A model generated the notes under the pieces. It had not been told where the DNA came from. It saw only the letters and a program-made list of their open reading frames with translations, and searched no databases. This document shows, one piece after another, positions 1 through 5,462 of a stretch of 5,462 nt of DNA. The position numbers were made by a program, and so were the translations under genes. The first letter of the stretch is position 1; each line of letters opens with the position of its first letter. The DNA comes from Deltaproteobacteria bacterium (GTDB lineage Bacteria; Desulfobacterota; DSM-4660; Desulfatiglandales; HGW-15): NCBI GenBank assembly GCA_019308985.1, contig JAFDHB010000216.1, positions 1 to 5,462 on the forward strand. Direction: 5' to 3'.

Positions 1-201
1 ATGCGCAGTAGCTATCGTTATACCACGCGCCTTCTCCTCAGGCGCCTTGTCTATCTCATCAAACGGCACATACTCAGCCAGACTCTTCTTGGCTAAATGC
101 TTCGTAATAGCCGCTGTCAACGTCGTCTTACCATGATCTATATGACCTATGGTACCTACATTCACATGCGGCTTCTTCCTCTCAAACTTCTTCTTCGACA
201 T
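1..201 (-). CDS. tuf: Elongation factor Tu, N-terminal 67 residues (3' end outside window)
   Basis: EF-Tu is the cytoplasmic GTPase that carries aminoacyl-tRNA to the ribosomal A site. The fragment begins [20 protein letters not shown], the typical EF-Tu start. It shows the P-loop GHIDHGKT at residues 19-26 and the switch I segment [13 protein letters not shown] at 51-63, including the conserved Thr62 that senses the GTP gamma-phosphate. These motifs fit EF-Tu, not EF-G. The ATG is preceded by a near-perfect Shine-Dalgarno site; a GTG directly before the ATG is in frame but closer to that site and less likely. The reading frame is open to the window edge, so this is a cut, not a truncation. 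It lies 93 nt after rpsG, where fusA would be expected. C-ending codons are very rare (GAC, GCC and ACC, once each, in 67), Gly is always GGT (4 of 4), and Ile is ATA in 5 of 6, unlike rpsG and rpsL. Confidence 0.97.
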   Translation of the reverse strand, partial: MSKKKFERKKPHVNVGTIGHIDHGKTTLTAAITKHLAKKSLAEYVPFDEIDKAPEEKARGITIATAH

Positions 202-294
202 CACTTACCTCCTTGAAAGACTCTGAACTTTCCTGATTTTCTCACCCTCTCATCTCGTCCACATATGGAATCGACCGATTAATTTCGACTCTTT
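202..294 (-). other. rpsG-tuf spacer without fusA
   Basis: A 93-nt non-coding gap that occupies the usual place of fusA (about 2.1 kb in most bacteria). I see no EF-G remnant in any frame. It holds the tuf Shine-Dalgarno site at its 3' end, a small inverted repeat AATCG-GT-CGATT (positions 269-280), and a weak possible stem GAAAG/CTTTC just before the Shine-Dalgarno site. There is no GC-rich hairpin with a U-run, so no intrinsic terminator is visible and read-through from rpsG into tuf is possible. A promoter for tuf cannot be excluded; the best match is poor. Confidence 0.7.
207..214 (-). promoter_or_regulatory. Shine-Dalgarno site of tuf
   Basis: AAGGAGGT on the minus strand, eight bases complementary to the 16S rRNA 3' end, with 5 nt between it and the tuf ATG. 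It is the strongest ribosome binding site in the window, as expected for a very highly expressed protein, and it supports the ATG at position 201 as the start. Confidence 0.9.
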
Positions 295-765
295 CTACCA
301 TCGATAGTGGGCAAAGGCCTTGTTGGCTTCGGCCATTCTATGGGTGTCTTCTTTCTTTTTTATGGCGGATCCCCTGTTGTTGGCAGCATCCATGAGCTCC
401 CCGGCGAGCTTGGCAGCCATACTCTTCTCTCCCCTTGCTTTGGCATAGTTGATAATCCACCTTATACTGAGGGCCTGGCTCCGAGAAGGCCTGACTTCAG
501 TAGGCACCTGATAGGTAGACCCCCCCACCCGGCGGGATCTCACCTCCACTACAGGCTTGACGTTATTGACCGCCCTTTGAAACACCACCAAAGGGTCCTC
601 CTTGGCCCTGGACCGAACAATCTCAAGGGCCTCGTACAATATGGACTGGGCGACGCTCTTCTTGCCTTTTTTCATGAGGCAGTTGATAAACTTGGCTACC
701 AGTTTCGACTTGTACTTCGGATCGGGGATAATGCCCCTTTTTTCTACCACTCTCTTCCTGGGCAT
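295..765 (-). CDS. rpsG: 30S ribosomal protein S7
   Basis: S7 is the primary 16S rRNA binding protein that starts assembly of the 30S head and lies near the E site and mRNA exit channel. The 156-residue product is the normal full length. It starts [20 protein letters not shown], carries the conserved [16 protein letters not shown] helix region (about residues 25-40) and the beta-hairpin region around [15 protein letters not shown] (74-88), and ends in the common AFAHYRW tail. Basic residues dominate, as expected for an rRNA binder. The ATG at 765 has AAGGAG 5 nt upstream, and the gene follows the rpsL stop by 12 nt, so the two are almost certainly co-transcribed. It ends in TAG. The next gene is tuf, not fusA. 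In E. coli, S7 represses its own operon from the rpsL-rpsG gap; here the gap is too short for the same structure. Confidence 0.98.
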   Translation of the reverse strand: MPRKRVVEKRGIIPDPKYKSKLVAKFINCLMKKGKKSVAQSILYEALEIVRSRAKEDPLVVFQRAVNNVKPVVEVRSRRVGGSTYQVPTEVRPSRSQALSIRWIINYAKARGEKSMAAKLAGELMDAANNRGSAIKKKEDTHRMAEANKAFAHYRW

Positions 766-777
766 ATAAACTCCTTA
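766..777 (-). promoter_or_regulatory. rpsL-rpsG junction with rpsG ribosome binding site
   Basis: The rpsL stop TGA (780-778) is followed directly by an in-frame TAA (777-775), so termination is doubly secured. AAGGAG (776-771) overlaps this second stop and lies 5 nt before the rpsG ATG. The 12-nt gap allows a terminating ribosome to restart on rpsG, consistent with translational coupling of S12 and S7. Confidence 0.85.
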
Positions 778-1155
778 TCAAATACCCTTTGGTTTCTTAG
801 CGCCGTACTTGGATCGACTCTGGCGCCGGTCCTCAACCCCCGAGGTGTCCATGGTACCCCTTATTATATGATACCTGACACCCGGCAAATCCTTTACACG
901 CCCTCCCCGGATCAGCACGACCGAGTGCTCCTGGAGATTATGTCCCACCCCGGGTATATAGGAAGTGACCTCTATGCCGTTGGTCAGCCTCACCCTTGCC
1001 ACCTTCCTGAGGGCTGAGTTGGGTTTCTTGGGTGTAGAGGTATACACCCTGACACATACTCCCCTTTTCTGGGGGCAGCCCTGTAAGGCAGGGGTCTTTG
1101 CTTTCTTCTTCGTCTTTTCCCGTCCTTTTCTTACCAGTTGATTAATTGTGGGCAT
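778..1155 (-). CDS. rpsL: 30S ribosomal protein S12
   Basis: S12 sits at the decoding centre of the 30S subunit and controls tRNA selection accuracy; it is the classic target in streptomycin resistance. The 125-residue product is full length and co-linear with E. coli S12 from the N-terminus through at least residue 94: [18 protein letters not shown] at 27-34, [11 protein letters not shown] at 41-51, and [13 protein letters not shown] at 84-96. Lys43 and Lys88 (numbering with Met), whose changes commonly give streptomycin resistance, are the sensitive-type residues. Asp89, the site of RimO methylthiolation in E. coli, is present. The ATG at 1155 has a purine-rich GGAGGGAG upstream. The gene is separated from rpoC by 120 nt containing a good promoter, and from rpsG by 12 nt. 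Streptomycin sensitivity is an inference from these two residues only. Confidence 0.98.
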   Translation of the reverse strand: MPTINQLVRKGREKTKKKAKTPALQGCPQKRGVCVRVYTSTPKKPNSALRKVARVRLTNGIEVTSYIPGVGHNLQEHSVVLIRGGRVKDLPGVRYHIIRGTMDTSGVEDRRQSRSKYGAKKPKGI

Positions 1156-1164
1156 AGGTCATTT

Positions 1165-1172
1165 CTCCCTCC
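1165..1172 (-). promoter_or_regulatory. Shine-Dalgarno site of rpsL
   Basis: GGAGGGAG on the minus strand, ending 9 nt before the rpsL ATG. Its first bases (1170-1172) lie in the 3' arm of a GC-rich hairpin, so access by the ribosome may depend on whether that stem forms. Confidence 0.75.
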
Positions 1173-1194
1173 CCCACCGAAACAGGGTGGAGGA
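1170..1194 (-). promoter_or_regulatory. GC-rich hairpin in the rpsL leader
   Basis: On the transcript, UCCUCCACC (1194-1186) can pair with GGUGGGGGA (1178-1170) across a 7-nt loop (1185-1179). This gives nine pairs including one G-U, and a tenth U-G pair is possible. The 5' arm resembles the anti-Shine-Dalgarno sequence of 16S rRNA, and the 3' arm runs into the rpsL Shine-Dalgarno site. No U-run follows, so it is not an intrinsic terminator. A role in translational control of the S12-S7 unit is inference. Confidence 0.45.
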
Positions 1195-1218
1195 ATAATT
1201 AAAACAACAAAATTTATT

Positions 1219-1247
1219 TTTTTATTTTCTCTACGCCAATTTGTCAA
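1219..1247 (-). promoter_or_regulatory. Putative sigma70-type promoter for rpsL-rpsG
   Basis: In the rpoC-rpsL gap a perfect -35 box TTGACA (1247-1242) is followed, after the ideal 17-nt spacing (1241-1225), by TAAAAA (1224-1219), a 4 of 6 match to TATAAT. The sequence downstream of the -10 is very A/T-rich. Transcription would begin near 1212 and give a leader of about 57 nt that includes the hairpin before rpsL. It would let the ribosomal genes be expressed more strongly than, or independently of, rpoBC. No terminator for rpoC is visible, so read-through probably adds to expression. Confidence 0.6.
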
Positions 1248-1275
1248 GCGATTTTCTTGACTCCCCGGCAACAAT

Positions 1276-4200
1276 TTACATGTTCGCCCCTATCTCCAGG
1301 TTCCTGTATTCCCGGAGCCCGGTCCCGGCGGGAATCAAACGCCCCATTATGACATTTTCTTTGAGTCCTTTAAGGTAATCTATCTTCCCAGCCACTGCCG
1401 CATCAGCAAGCACCTTCGTGGTCTCCTGGAAGGACGCAGCGGAGATGAAGCTTTCGGTACTAAGGGAGGCCTTGGTTATCCCCAGCAGAAGCGGCTCTGC
1501 CGTAGCCGGTTTGCCCCCCTGCTCAATGATCTTTTGGTTTTCCTCTTCAAATTTCCACTTCTCCACGCTCTCTCCCAGCAGAAAACCGGAATCACCAACA
1601 TCCCTGACCGTGACCTGACGCAACATCTGTCTCACGATAACCTCGATGTGCTTGTCATTGATGCTCACTCCCTGCAACCTGTAAACTTCTTGTACCTCGT
1701 CCACAAGGTACTTTGCCAACTCTTTCACACCCCTGATCCGCAATATGTCGTGGGGATTAGCGGAGCCGTCCATCAGCGGCTCTCCTGCCCTGACATAATC
1801 ACCCTCCAGCACGCTCACGTGTTTGCCCTTGGAGATATAGTATTCTACGGGTTCACCCACGTCAGGGGTTATGGTCACCTTTCTCCTGCCCTTAGAGTAC
1901 TGACCGAAGGATACGGTCCCGTCTATCTCGGTCAAGATCGCGTGTTCTTTCGGTTTCCTGACCTCAAACAGTTCGGCGACCCGTGGCAGTCCGCCGGTAA
2001 TGTCCTTCGTCTTGGTCGTCTCCCTGGGGATCTTGGCCAGCACCGTCCCGGGTGACACCACGTCCCCCTCGTTGACCATGATGATTGCCCCTATGGGCAG
2101 GTGATACCGCGCCTGGACCTTCTTCACCCCGGGGACCGAGGCTGTTTTTCCTTCCTCATCTTTTATGGATATACGAGGTCGGGCTTCCATGTCACTGGAC
2201 TCCACGATGACCCGGCTGATCTTCCCCGTCACCTTGTCTCTTCTTTCCTGCATCGTGACCCCGTCAATAATGTCCCCGAACTTGACCACGCCGCCCACCT
2301 CTGTGAGAATGGGTATGTTGAAGGGATCCCACTCGGCCAGGACCTGGTTGGCCTTGATCTTTTGACCATCTCTTACCTTGAGAATAGCCCCATAGGTTAT
2401 GGGGTACCTCTCTATCTCCTTGTTCCCCTTGCCGAGAATGGCAATTTCGCCGTTGCGGTTCATGGCGACAAGGCTTCCCTCGGCATTCTCCACCGTCTTC
2501 AAGTTCTCGAATTTGACCTTTCCGGGATTCCTGGCTTCCACCGTAGTCTGCTCGACTCTCTTGCTGGCGGTTCCGCCGATATGGAATGTCCTCATGGTCA
2601 ACTGGGTGCCCGGCTCCCCTATGGATTGAGCGGCAATAATGCCGATGGCCTCACCTATGTTGACCTCGTGTCCATGTGCAAGGTCACGGCCATAGCACTT
2701 CTTGCACACGCCCCTTCTAGCCTCACAGGTCAAGACAGACCTGATCTTCACCCTTTCAAGGCCTGCATCCTGTATCTTGTTGACTTTTTCCTCGTCTATC
2801 TCCTCATTGGCTGCCACTAACAGTTCACCTGTTATGGGATCGTAGACATCCTCCAGTGCCACCCTTCCGAGGACCCTTTCACCCACGCGCTGTATGATTT
2901 CACCGCCCTCTACAAGGGCCGAGGCCCAAATGCCATCGACCGTCCCACAATCTTCCTCAGTGATGACCGTATCCTGGGCCACATCAACGAGCCTCCTGGT
3001 GAGGTAGCCCGAATTGGCCGTCTTCAATGCAGTATCAGCGAGACCCTTCCTCGCCCCGTGGGTGGAAATGAAGTACTGCAAGACAGTAAGACCTTCCCGG
3101 AAATTGGAGGTGATAGGGGTCTCAATGATTTCCCCGGACGGCTTGGCCATCAAGCCCCTCATTCCCGCCAACTGCCGCATCTGGTCCTTACTACCCCTTG
3201 CGCCCGAATCCGACATCATGTATATGGTGTTGAAGCTAGGGGTGTTCACCTTCTTTCCATTCGGACCTTCTGCCTCCTCAAAGGCCATCTCCTTCATCAT
3301 CTCAGCGGCGATATTCTCTGTCGACTGAGCCCATATGTCTATCACCTTGTTGTACTTCTCCCCGTCGGTGATCAATCCGCTCCTGTACTGGTCATCTATC
3401 TTTTTCACTTCCTTTTCGGCCTTTTCGATGATCTCCTCCTTGGCTCTGGGGATCGTCATGTCATCTATGGACAGTGAGATCCCGGAAAAGGTGGCATATT
3501 TGTAACCCAGGTCCTTAAGCCTGTCAGACAGTATGACCGTGGCCTTGATGCCTTCCCGTCTATAGGATTCGTTGACCAGGTTCCTCAGCTCCTTCTTGGT
3601 CATTACCCTGTTTACCAGGGAAAAGGGCAGACTTTTCGGCAGTATCTCGTAGAGCAAGACCCTCCCCGTCGTAGTCTCCTCGATCTTTCCGTTTATCCTG
3701 ACCTTGATGGAGGCATGAAGATCCAGCTCCCCCGCATCATGGGCCATTCTGACTTCATCCAGGCCGGCGAAGATCTTTCCTTCGCCCTTCGAAAACGGTC
3801 TCTCTCTCGTCATGTAGTAGATTCCCAAAACAATGTCCTGGCTGGGCACTATGATAGGATCTCCGTTTGCCGGAGAGAGGATATTGTTGGTGGACATCAT
3901 CAAGACCCTCGCCTCTATTTGGGCCTCGATTGATAGCGGTACATGGACCGCCATCTGGTCTCCATCAAAATCTGCATTGAACGCAGTGCATACCAGGGGA
4001 TGTAACTGAATGGCCTTTCCTTCTATCAAGATGGGTTCAAATGCCTGGATACCGAGACGGTGCAATGTAGGGGCCCTGTTCAAGAGGATACAGTATTCCC
4101 TCACCACCTCGTCCAGGGCATCCCAGACTTCCGGTGTCTCCCTCTCTACCATCCTCTTTGCAGACTTGATGGTCGTGGCAAGGCCCTTTTCATCAAGCTT

Positions 4201-5349
4201 GTTGTAGATGAAGGGCTTGAACAGCTCAAGTGCCATCTTCTTGGGGAGCCCGCACTGGTGGAGTCTCAGATCAGGCCCCACCACTATGACCGATCTCCCC
4301 GAGTAATCCACCCTTTTCCCAAGGAGATTCTGTCTGAATCTGCCCTGTTTTCCCTTGAGCATGTCACTCAAGGATTTGAAGGGGCGTTTGTTTGCGCCCG
4401 TTACCACCTTCCCCCGTCTTCCGTTGTCAAAGAGGACATCTACGGCTTCCTGGAGCATCCTCTTCTCGTTCCTGACGATGATATCAGGAGCATTTAGCTC
4501 CAGCAGTCTCTTGAGGCGGTTGTTTCTGTTGATGACCCTCCTGTAGAGGTCGTTCAAGTCGGATGTTGCAAACCTGCCTCCATCCAGAGGTACGAGAGGC
4601 CTCAGGTCCGGAGGAAGGACAGGGATGACATCCATAATTGTCCATTCCGGCTTATTCTTCGACTCCCTGAATGCGTCTATGACCTTCAATCTCTTGGCCA
4701 ACTTCTTCCTCTTCGCATCTGAGCGGGTCTGCATCATCTCCGCTCTCAAGGTGCTTGAAAGCTCTTCCAGGTCCAGCTCCCTGAGTATCTTTTGTATGGC
4801 CTCCGCGCCGATTCCCACCTCGAACCTGTCTCCATACTCTTCCCTCGCCCTCATCAGTTGCTCGTCGGTAAGCAATGACCCTTTGCCCAGGGGGGTGTCT
4901 TTCGGATCTATGACGATATAGTTCTCAAAGTAGAGGACCCTTTCCAGATCCTTGAGCGTCAAATCAACTAGATTACCGATCTTTGAGGGAAGGCACTTCA
5001 AGAACCATATATGCGCCACGGGAGAGGCCAGTTCAATGTGGCCCATGCGCTCGCGCCTCACCTTTGATTGTATGACTTCAACACCGCATTTCTCGCACAC
5101 AATGCCCCGGTGCTTCATTCTCTTGTACTTGCCGCAGTTGCATTCATAGTCTTTGATGGGCCCGAAAATCTTGGAACAAAAAAGCCCGTCCCGCTCGGGT
5201 TTGAAAGTCCTGTAGTTGATTGTCTCAGGCTTCTTTACTTCGCCGTAGGACCTCTCCCTTATCTTTTCCGGCGAAGACAGGGAGATCTTCACGGCGTTGT
5301 AACTTGACGGATCTTTCGGCTTTGTAAAGAAATTGTATAATTCCTCCAC
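1276..5349 (-). CDS. rpoC: DNA-directed RNA polymerase subunit beta'
   Basis: RpoC is the beta' subunit, which carries the RNA polymerase catalytic centre. I place the start at GTG 5349, giving 1357 residues beginning [14 protein letters not shown], because AAAGGAG lies 7 nt upstream. With this start the first zinc site falls at Cys70, Cys72, Cys85 and Cys88 and the catalytic NADFDGD at Asp460, Asp462 and Asp464, the same numbers as in E. coli. Further landmarks: the clamp and rudder region up to about 330, the bridge helix from about 712 (SDSGARGS through [11 protein letters not shown]), the second zinc site at Cys801, 875, 882 and 885, and the trigger loop with Met919-Arg920 and His923. A large insertion (SI3-like, about 930-1110) interrupts the trigger loop. 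The frame also stays open upstream to TTG 5424, but those 25 residues lack the family pattern. The gene ends in TAA, with no frameshift. Confidence 0.98.
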   Translation of the reverse strand: MEELYNFFTKPKDPSSYNAVKISLSSPEKIRERSYGEVKKPETINYRTFKPERDGLFCSKIFGPIKDYECNCGKYKRMKHRGIVCEKCGVEVIQSKVRRERMGHIELASPVAHIWFLKCLPSKIGNLVDLTLKDLERVLYFENYIVIDPKDTPLGKGSLLTDEQLMRAREEYGDRFEVGIGAEAIQKILRELDLEELSSTLRAEMMQTRSDAKRKKLAKRLKVIDAFRESKNKPEWTIMDVIPVLPPDLRPLVPLDGGRFATSDLNDLYRRVINRNNRLKRLLELNAPDIIVRNEKRMLQEAVDVLFDNGRRGKVVTGANKRPFKSLSDMLKGKQGRFRQNLLGKRVDYSGRSVIVVGPDLRLHQCGLPKKMALELFKPFIYNKLDEKGLATTIKSAKRMVERETPEVWDALDEVVREYCILLNRAPTLHRLGIQAFEPILIEGKAIQLHPLVCTAFNADFDGDQMAVHVPLSIEAQIEARVLMMSTNNILSPANGDPIIVPSQDIVLGIYYMTRERPFSKGEGKIFAGLDEVRMAHDAGELDLHASIKVRINGKIEETTTGRVLLYEILPKSLPFSLVNRVMTKKELRNLVNESYRREGIKATVILSDRLKDLGYKYATFSGISLSIDDMTIPRAKEEIIEKAEKEVKKIDDQYRSGLITDGEKYNKVIDIWAQSTENIAAEMMKEMAFEEAEGPNGKKVNTPSFNTIYMMSDSGARGSKDQMRQLAGMRGLMAKPSGEIIETPITSNFREGLTVLQYFISTHGARKGLADTALKTANSGYLTRRLVDVAQDTVITEEDCGTVDGIWASALVEGGEIIQRVGERVLGRVALEDVYDPITGELLVAANEEIDEEKVNKIQDAGLERVKIRSVLTCEARRGVCKKCYGRDLAHGHEVNIGEAIGIIAAQSIGEPGTQLTMRTFHIGGTASKRVEQTTVEARNPGKVKFENLKTVENAEGSLVAMNRNGEIAILGKGNKEIERYPITYGAILKVRDGQKIKANQVLAEWDPFNIPILTEVGGVVKFGDIIDGVTMQERRDKVTGKISRVIVESSDMEARPRISIKDEEGKTASVPGVKKVQARYHLPIGAIIMVNEGDVVSPGTVLAKIPRETTKTKDITGGLPRVAELFEVRKPKEHAILTEIDGTVSFGQYSKGRRKVTITPDVGEPVEYYISKGKHVSVLEGDYVRAGEPLMDGSANPHDILRIRGVKELAKYLVDEVQEVYRLQGVSINDKHIEVIVRQMLRQVTVRDVGDSGFLLGESVEKWKFEEENQKIIEQGGKPATAEPLLLGITKASLSTESFISAASFQETTKVLADAAVAGKIDYLKGLKENVIMGRLIPAGTGLREYRNLEIGANM

Positions 5350-5356
5350 CTTAAAG

Positions 5357-5363
5357 CTCCTTT
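5357..5363 (-). promoter_or_regulatory. Shine-Dalgarno site that sets the rpoC start
   Basis: AAAGGAG on the minus strand, 7 nt before GTG 5349. It supports the GTG start over the longer in-frame extension to TTG 5424, whose upstream bases show no comparable site. Confidence 0.85.
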
Positions 5364-5367
5364 TGAC

Positions 5368-5389
5368 CAATTGTTGATCAATTGTTGAT
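5368..5389 (-). repeat. 11-bp perfect tandem duplication before rpoC
   Basis: CAATTGTTGAT occurs twice head to tail with no mismatch (plus strand 5368-5378 and 5379-5389); on the transcript the unit reads ATCAACAATTG. It ends 4 nt before the rpoC Shine-Dalgarno site. Because CAATTG is its own reverse complement, the two copies could also form a weak six-pair stem with a 5-nt loop. Eleven is not a multiple of three, so the duplication shifts any frame that crosses it. Confidence 0.8.
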
Positions 5390-5462
5390 GGTCTCGCAAA
5401 ATCCCAAATACAGATCCTTCCCAAAAGACTCCAGACGCAAGGTGAGCCTTCCGAAACCCCAC
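5378..5462 (-). CDS. rpoB: Possible 3' end of RNA polymerase beta subunit (tentative)
   Basis: rpoB precedes rpoC in nearly all bacteria. One frame is open from the window edge to TGA 5380-5378, 28 nt before the rpoC GTG. Its 27 codons end in G or C in 18 cases, against 11 in each other frame, which favours it as coding. Its stretch [17 protein letters not shown] aligns without gaps to the E. coli RpoB end FNVLLKEIRSLGINIEL, but with only about five identities, and the usual PESF and KE residues are absent. It could be a diverged or extended RpoB tail, or simply intergenic DNA, with rpoB ending beyond the edge. The assignment rests mainly on context. Confidence 0.35.
   Translation of the reverse strand, partial: WGFGRLTLRLESFGKDLYLGFCETINN

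Noticed and set aside
236..266. Two tiny overlapping upstream frames (M-W-T-R-stop and M-R-G-stop) in the tuf leader
   Set aside because: They are 3-4 codons long, lack Shine-Dalgarno sites, and have nothing to distinguish them from chance.
260..288. Possible tuf promoter, TCGAAA, 17 nt, TATGTG
   Set aside because: Both boxes match consensus poorly (4 of 6 and 3 of 6), which is expected by chance in A/T-rich spacer.
307..1017. A 236-codon open frame on the plus strand across rpsG and rpsL
   Set aside because: It lies entirely opposite two highly conserved ribosomal protein genes and their junction. Its translation shows no recognisable domain, so it is a shadow of codon bias on the other strand.
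2101..2820. Plus-strand open frames of up to 239 codons opposite rpoC
   Set aside because: rpoC is intact and highly conserved throughout; these frames have no family features and no ribosome binding context.
5178..5202. Terminator-like shape inside rpoC: CCCG/CGGG arms followed on the transcript by a run of six U
   Set aside because: The stem is only about four pairs with a bulge. The bases encode the conserved RpoC segment [10 protein letters not shown], so protein constraint explains them.

Overview
The window is a piece of the conserved bacterial rpoBC-str locus, read entirely on the minus strand. In transcription order it holds a probable last 27 codons of rpoB (tentative), complete rpoC (RNA polymerase beta'), complete rpsL (ribosomal protein S12), complete rpsG (ribosomal protein S7), and the first 67 codons of tuf (elongation factor Tu), which runs off the low-coordinate edge. 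No RNA gene, mobile element, CRISPR array or convincing intrinsic terminator was seen. Nothing on the plus strand looks like a real gene.

The proteins are bacterial. RpoC keeps the proteobacterial type of large insertion (SI3) in the trigger loop, and its N-terminus and the EF-Tu N-terminus (a run ending in ITIATAH) resemble those of Desulfobacterota / former Deltaproteobacteria. This placement is by eye from remembered family sequences, not from a search, and is only moderately secure. All four genes use many AGG and ATA codons. rpoC, rpsL and rpsG also have a fairly high share of C or G at third positions.

Layout by region. Positions 5378-5462 are a possible rpoB tail. Positions 5350-5377 are a short junction with a clear Shine-Dalgarno site and one copy and part of another of an 11-bp tandem duplication. 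Positions 1276-5349 are rpoC, starting at GTG. Positions 1156-1275 are a 120-bp A/T-rich gap with a good sigma70-type promoter and a GC-rich hairpin against the rpsL ribosome binding site, so the str genes probably have their own promoter. Positions 778-1155 are rpsL and 295-765 are rpsG, only 12 nt apart. Positions 202-294 are a 93-nt spacer, and 1-201 are the tuf start.

The products all belong to the core gene-expression machinery: beta' carries the RNA polymerase catalytic site, S12 and S7 are 30S proteins of the decoding centre and head, and EF-Tu delivers aminoacyl-tRNA. The most notable point is what is missing: fusA (EF-G), which in most bacteria lies between rpsG and tuf, is not here. 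At the same junction third-position base use changes sharply, with C-ending codons at 3 of 67 in the tuf fragment, 50 of 156 in rpsG and about 32 of 125 in rpsL. This is otherwise an ordinary housekeeping region. I saw no evidence of a novel system.
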